From the NCBI GenBank assembly GCA_021847625.1, contig JAJZQK010000107.1, positions 1-8,569 of the forward strand: a DNA stretch of 8,569 nt, read 5' to 3'. Both the position numbers and the translations under genes were made by a program. The first letter of the stretch is position 1. The number at the start of each line of letters is the position of its first letter. The notes under the pieces are model-generated. The model worked only from the letters and a program-made list of their open reading frames with translations. It was not told where the DNA came from and searched no databases. Source of the stretch: Chloroflexota bacterium (lineage in GTDB: Bacteria > Chloroflexota > FW602-bin22 > JAMCYS01). This document shows positions 5,714 through 8,569 of this stretch, one piece after another.

Positions 5714-7045
5714 TTGCTGCTCGTTGCCCTGCTCATCTTCGTCGCCACCCTGGTCCTGGTCATCTGGCAGCCGCGTGGACTTGGCATCGGATGGAGCGCC
5801 CTCGGAGGGGCTGCGGTGGCCCTGCTGGCCGGCGTGGTCCATCCCGGCGACGTCCTGGTCGTGTGGGACATAGTCTGGAACGCCACCCTCACCTTCGTCG
5901 CCGTGATCATCATCTCGTTGCTGCTGGACGATGCTGGGTTCTTCGAGTGGGCGGCCCTGCACGTGGCCGGCTGGGGCGGCGGGCACGGGCAACGGCTGTT
6001 TGCGCTGATCATCCTGCTGGGCGCGGCCATCGCGGCGGTCTTCGCCAACGATGGGGCGGCGCTGATCCTGACGCCCATCGTGATGGAGATGCTACTGGCA
6101 CTTGGCTTCGGCCCGGCCGCGAGCCTGGCTTTCGTGATGGCGACCGGCTTCGTCGCGGATGCCACCAGCCTGCCCCTGATCGTGTCGAACCTGGTGAACA
6201 TTGTGTCTGCCGATTTCTTCGACATCGGCTTCGCCGAGTACGCCCGCGTCCAGCTTCCCGTAAACCTGGCCGCTTTGCTGGCGAGCCTCGTGGTGCTGTC
6301 GCTCTACTTCCGCCACAGCATTCCGCGAGTCTACCATCGAGGGGCGTTGAGGCAGCCTTCTGAGGCCATCAGGGATCCTTTGACGTTCCGAGTGGGATGG
6401 CTGGTCCTCGGAGTCCTGCTGGTTGGTTACTTCGGCGCAGGATCGGTGGGGCTGCCGGTGTCGGCCGTCGCCGGGCTCGGGGCGGTGGCGCTACTGGCAG
6501 TCGCCGGCCGCGCGTGGCGCGTGGGAGAGGTGAACTCGGGGCGAGTCATTCCGGTTCGCCAGATCGTCCGCGACGCACCATGGCAGATCGTGATCTTCAG
6601 CCTGGGCATGTACCTGGTGGTCTTCGGGCTCCGTAACCAGGGGTTGACCGCCGAGATCGCGCGAGCGCTCGACGTCCTGGCCGGCCACGGGATGCTTGTC
6701 GCCGCCGTCGGCACCGGCGGGCTCGCGGCAGGGCTGTCCTCGATCATGAACAACATGCCCACCGTCCTGGTGGTGGCGCTCTCGATCGATGGCAGCAGCG
6801 CACAGGGGGTGGTGAGGGAGGCTATGGTGTATGCCAACGTGATCGGCTCGGACCTCGGCCCCAAGATCACGCCCATCGGCAGCCTGGCGACGCTGCTTTG
6901 GCTGCACGTGCTCGATCGGAGGGGCACCCACATCGGCTGGGGCACCTACTTCCGCATCGGCATCGTCCTGACCCTCCCCGTTCTCGCCGTGACTCTCCTG
7001 GCTCTGGCCGGATGGCTCGCCCTCGTCGGTGGAAGCCTGTCGTAG
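5714..7045 (+). CDS. arsB: ArsB-type arsenite/antimonite permease
   Basis: An inner-membrane carrier of about 443 residues (E. coli ArsB is 429) with 11-12 hydrophobic segments. It exports As(III)/Sb(III), alone or powered by ArsA. Diagnostic stretches are [51 protein letters not shown] (about 110-123), [14 protein letters not shown] (about 346-359) and [20 protein letters not shown] (about 377-396). These are ArsB (ion-transporter superfamily), not Acr3. I prefer TTG 5714, just after the CBS stop codon (TGA 5709-5711), because it gives MLLVALLIF, the usual ArsB opening. A GTG at 5666 would overlap the CBS gene by 46 nt and add 16 non-typical residues. No clear ribosome binding site precedes either, which fits translational coupling. 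It lies upstream of arsR, outside the arsR promoter. Confidence 0.95.
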   Translation: MLLVALLIFVATLVLVIWQPRGLGIGWSALGGAAVALLAGVVHPGDVLVVWDIVWNATLTFVAVIIISLLLDDAGFFEWAALHVAGWGGGHGQRLFALIILLGAAIAAVFANDGAALILTPIVMEMLLALGFGPAASLAFVMATGFVADATSLPLIVSNLVNIVSADFFDIGFAEYARVQLPVNLAALLASLVVLSLYFRHSIPRVYHRGALRQPSEAIRDPLTFRVGWLVLGVLLVGYFGAGSVGLPVSAVAGLGAVALLAVAGRAWRVGEVNSGRVIPVRQIVRDAPWQIVIFSLGMYLVVFGLRNQGLTAEIARALDVLAGHGMLVAAVGTGGLAAGLSSIMNNMPTVLVVALSIDGSSAQGVVREAMVYANVIGSDLGPKITPIGSLATLLWLHVLDRRGTHIGWGTYFRIGIVLTLPVLAVTLLALAGWLALVGGSLS

Positions 7046-7251
7046 CGCCGTGACCCGCGGCGGATCAGGACGGCGCGCGGGCACGAGCGCGGCTCTCACG
7101 GGTGGTTGGCCACACAGGTCTTGCGGCGGCCCCACTGCTGCTAGCGCTGATGGTCAGCAGGGGCATGGCGCCCTTGCCGGCCGTCTGCTTCGGTGAGGAG
7201 GCGAGGCCCGCCAGCGGCATTTCGGTTCTGGGTTCGACACTGGTCTGGGGG
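7046..7251 (+). other. arsB-arsR spacer, no gene recognised
   Basis: About 200 GC-rich bases between the arsB stop codon and the arsR promoter. A short frame (7102-7284, GTG start) has no recognisable motif and overlaps the promoter, so I do not call it. A small GCTGA-TGG-TCAGC hairpin (7146-7158) is present without a T-run. No convincing terminator for the upstream transcript is visible, so read-through into arsR is possible. Confidence 0.5.
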
Positions 7252-7280
7252 TTGCATATCGGCTATCGTCGATGTACGAT
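7252..7280 (+). promoter_or_regulatory. Sigma70-like promoter of arsR-arsD-arsA
   Basis: TTGCAT (7252-7257) and TACGAT (7275-7280) are separated by exactly 17 nt; each matches the -35 or -10 consensus at 4 of 6 positions. The predicted transcription start, about 7287, is roughly 25 nt upstream of the arsR ATG at 7313. The putative ArsR operator covers the whole spacer and the -10 box, so repressor binding would block RNA polymerase. Confidence 0.65.
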
Positions 7281-7282
7281 AT
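7256..7282 (+). promoter_or_regulatory. Putative ArsR operator, nested dyad
   Basis: The 27-bp site is arranged symmetrically around T7269: ATATCG (7256-7261), 3 nt, ATCG (7265-7268), T, CGAT (7270-7273), 3 nt, CGATAT (7277-7282). Both nested arm pairs are perfect inverted repeats. It lies between and over the promoter elements immediately upstream of arsR. The length and imperfect-palindrome form suit an ArsR/SmtB dimer site. Autoregulation is the expected arrangement for this family. Confidence 0.65.
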
Positions 7283-7297
7283 AGACTACCTGATGCA

Positions 7298-7304
7298 GGG
7301 GGTG
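7298..7304 (+). promoter_or_regulatory. Ribosome binding site of arsR
   Basis: GGGGGTG lies 8 nt before ATG 7313. It supports that start over the in-frame GTG at 7193, which would lie upstream of the promoter, and over the ATG at 7343. Confidence 0.55.
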
Positions 7305-7312
7305 CTGTCGAG

Positions 7313-7699
7313 ATGGACCGCTTGGAGGATGCAACGACTCGAATGGCCTGCTCGTGCTGCCCGCCAGAGGAACCAGCCGATGCTGGGGCGGATAAGAGTG
7401 AAGGCGACGTCGCTACGGATCTGGCTTCCCTGGCCAAGGCGCTCGGGCATCCTGCCAGAGTTCAGATAGTGCAGATCCTGGCGGAGCGCGACGCCTGTTT
7501 GTGTGGGGAGATCGTCGACAAGCTGCCGCTGGCCCAGTCCACCGTTTCTCAGCACCTGAAGATCTTGCGGGAAGCAGGGCTGGTGCGAGGGGACGTGGAC
7601 GGCCCGCGCGTCTGCTACTGCCTGAACCGCCGTGCCCTGGAGAGGTTCAAGCGACTGGCCAACCTCCTCGGGTTGTCGACGGTCTTGGTGACCAACTAG
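7313..7699 (+). CDS. arsR: ArsR/SmtB-family metalloid-responsive repressor
   Basis: A 128-residue winged-helix repressor. The core runs from [20 protein letters not shown] (about 36-55) through the recognition helix in [19 protein letters not shown] (73-91) to the wing [13 protein letters not shown] (93-105). C62-L-C64 in DACLCGEIV aligns with the C32/C34 As(III) site of plasmid R773 ArsR (ELCVCDL). The N-terminal extension holds C13-S-C15-C16, and the wing has C101-Y-C103, so seven cysteines lie in three clusters. Binding of As(III) or Sb(III) should release the repressor from the operator at 7256-7282. ATG 7313 was chosen because it follows the promoter and a GGGGGTG site. The gene is 23 nt (or 11 nt) upstream of arsD, forming an operon. 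Confidence 0.93.
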   Translation: MDRLEDATTRMACSCCPPEEPADAGADKSEGDVATDLASLAKALGHPARVQIVQILAERDACLCGEIVDKLPLAQSTVSQHLKILREAGLVRGDVDGPRVCYCLNRRALERFKRLANLLGLSTVLVTN

Positions 7700-7712
7700 C
7701 CCGGTAAGTTAT

Positions 7713-7717
7713 GGAGG
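7713..7717 (+). promoter_or_regulatory. Ribosome binding site deciding the arsD start
   Basis: GGAGG lies 5 nt before GTG 7723 and overlaps the in-frame ATG at 7711. The ATG itself lacks a Shine-Dalgarno sequence, so translation probably begins at the GTG. The difference is only four N-terminal residues. Confidence 0.5.
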
Positions 7718-7722
7718 ATCAG

Positions 7723-8349
7723 GTGCAGAAGACATCTAGTATTGAGGTGGACGGAAAGTTGAAGAAGGTCCAGGTGTTCGATCCGCCCATGTGCTGCTCG
7801 TCAGGGGTGTGTGGGCCCAACGTGGATCCCGTCCTTCCACGCTTCGCCGCCGACCTGGAGTGGCTGAAGGGACGAGGCATTGATACCGAGCGCTACAACC
7901 TCGCCCAGCAACCGGCGGCCTTTGCCGGCAGCGAGGCGGTCAGGAGCGAGATCACTGAAAGGGGTGTGGAATCCCTGCCCATTGTGTTGGTCGATGGGCG
8001 GGTGATGAGCCGTGGCGAGTACCCGACACGCGAACAGCTCGCCGAGTGGAGCGGCCTCGACGGGGCAGCCCCCAAGACGTTCTACACCGAGGCCGTGGCG
8101 GAGCTGGTGGCAATCGGAGCCTCCATCGCCGCCAACTGCGAGCCCTGTTTCAAGTTCCACTTCGCCAGGGCAAGGAAGCTGGGGGTCTCGCTTGAGGACA
8201 TGCTGCTGGCGGTCAACACCGCTCAGGGCGTGAAGGATGCCCCGGCTCGTTCCGTTCTGAAGCTGGCCAAGCGGATACTGGGAGCGCCCGAGGTTGACGT
8301 CAGTGACTCTGGGGCGGCGGGTTGTGCGCCGGGGTCGGGCTGTTGCTGA
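7723..8349 (+). CDS. arsD: ArsD metallochaperone with an embedded AhpD/CMD-like redox domain
   Basis: A protein of 208 residues (212 if ATG 7711 is used; numbering here from 7711). Residues ~18-117 form an ArsD domain. VFDPPMCCSSGVCGPNVDP carries C28, C29 and C34, equivalent to the C12/C13/C18 metalloid site of R773 ArsD. RYNLAQQPAAF and ESLPIVLVDGRVMSRGEYPT are also conserved. ArsD takes As(III) from cytosolic thiols and hands it to ArsA. Classical ArsD is ~120 residues. Here residues ~124-190 form a carboxymuconolactone-decarboxylase/AhpD-like helical domain with E131, C143-E-P-C146 and H150, the spacing of the AhpD disulfide-reductase site (E118, C130, C133, H137 in the mycobacterial enzyme). 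The tail has C205, C211 and C212, like the C-terminal Cys pairs of ArsD. The extra domain could keep the metal-binding thiols reduced or relay electrons; this is an inference. arsA follows 80 nt downstream. Confidence 0.92.
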   Translation: MQKTSSIEVDGKLKKVQVFDPPMCCSSGVCGPNVDPVLPRFAADLEWLKGRGIDTERYNLAQQPAAFAGSEAVRSEITERGVESLPIVLVDGRVMSRGEYPTREQLAEWSGLDGAAPKTFYTEAVAELVAIGASIAANCEPCFKFHFARARKLGVSLEDMLLAVNTAQGVKDAPARSVLKLAKRILGAPEVDVSDSGAAGCAPGSGCC

Positions 8350-8429
8350 GGCGCGGCGGGCGGACTCGACCGCCTACGACGCCAATCCCTGACTGGTAAG
8401 ATTCTTGGTTTGATGGAGATGGCAGGAGA
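8350..8429 (+). other. arsD-arsA intergenic spacer with a small hairpin
   Basis: GGCGG-ACTCGA-CCGCC (8359-8374) forms a short GC stem, with no T-run after it. It may modulate expression or stability between arsD and arsA, but it is too weak to call a terminator. Confidence 0.3.
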
Positions 8430-8569
8430 ATGGATTTTCTAAAGGATCCCACGAGGACGCTGTTTTTCGCCGGCAAGGGAGGGGTCGGCAAGACCTCGAT
8501 CGCCTGCGCCGCAGCGGTGGCCCTCGCGGACATGGGCCGGCGGGTGCTGCTGGTGAGCACCGACCCGGC
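8430..8569 (+). CDS. arsA: ArsA arsenite-stimulated ATPase (5' part only)
   Basis: The first 46 codons of a gene that runs off the right edge. After [11 protein letters not shown] comes [20 protein letters not shown], the deviant Walker A (signature lysine) P-loop of the ArsA/Get3 group of P-loop ATPases. [15 protein letters not shown] then follows, as in ArsA. ArsA binds ArsB at the membrane, receives As(III) from ArsD and uses ATP to drive efflux. The start is ATG 8430. AGGAG at 8424-8428 is only 1 nt away, so the effective site may be GGAG at 8415-8418. The metalloid-binding cysteines and the second ATPase half lie outside the window, so one-domain and two-domain forms cannot be told apart. 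Confidence 0.93.
   Translation, partial: MDFLKDPTRTLFFAGKGGVGKTSIACAAAVALADMGRRVLLVSTDP

Noticed and set aside
7102..7284. Small 60-codon plus-strand frame before arsR
   Set aside because: It has a GTG start without a convincing ribosome binding site and no motif, and it overlaps the arsR promoter and operator.
7193..7312. Longer N-terminus for ArsR from GTG 7193
   Set aside because: It would start upstream of the promoter and add residues that do not resemble ArsR. ATG 7313 has a better site and position.
8300..8560. Minus-strand frame opposite the start of arsA
   Set aside because: The plus strand carries an unmistakable ArsA P-loop here. The minus-strand translation has no family features.

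Overview
The window is about 8.6 kb of GC-rich bacterial DNA with strong GGAGG-type ribosome binding sites, mixed ATG/GTG/TTG starts and tightly packed same-strand genes. No rRNA or tRNA gene is present to fix taxonomy. The codon style, the IS5-type transposase and the ars gene set would fit a GC-rich environmental bacterium such as a Chloroflexota, an actinobacterium or a GC-rich Firmicute. This placement is a weak inference.

Layout. (1) Positions 1-330, minus strand: the 5' part of a lipoyl-carrier (glycine cleavage H-like) gene, preceded by the last ~53 codons of a dihydrolipoamide dehydrogenase gene. (2) 331-1193: a complete IS5-family insertion sequence with 16-bp perfect terminal inverted repeats, one intact DDE transposase on the minus strand, and CTAG at both edges. 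The dehydrogenase does not resume on the far side, so the IS marks a rearrangement junction and not a simple insertion. (3) 1216-5150, plus strand: a SPASM-like radical SAM enzyme, a 300-nt hairpin-rich spacer, a B12-binding-domain radical SAM enzyme, and an NAD-synthetase-like (NadE family) ligase with an extra internal segment. This looks like a biosynthetic or cofactor-modifying module of unknown product. (4) 5235-7045: a two-CBS-domain protein abutting an ArsB arsenite permease, probably translationally coupled. (5) 7252 to the end: an ars operon with its own sigma70-like promoter and a symmetric operator, encoding ArsR, an unusual ArsD, and the start of ArsA (cut by the window edge).

How the genes work together. 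ArsR should repress the arsR-arsD-arsA unit until As(III)/Sb(III) binds its cysteines. ArsD passes metalloid to the ArsA ATPase, which drives ArsB. The ArsD here carries an AhpD/carboxymuconolactone-decarboxylase-like domain, with the complete Glu/Cys/Cys/His redox set, placed between the ArsD core and its usual C-terminal Cys tail. This suggests a metallochaperone with a built-in thiol redox partner and is the most notable single gene. The radical SAM/NadE-like module lies directly upstream in the same direction, but nothing in the sequence proves that it belongs to arsenic metabolism.
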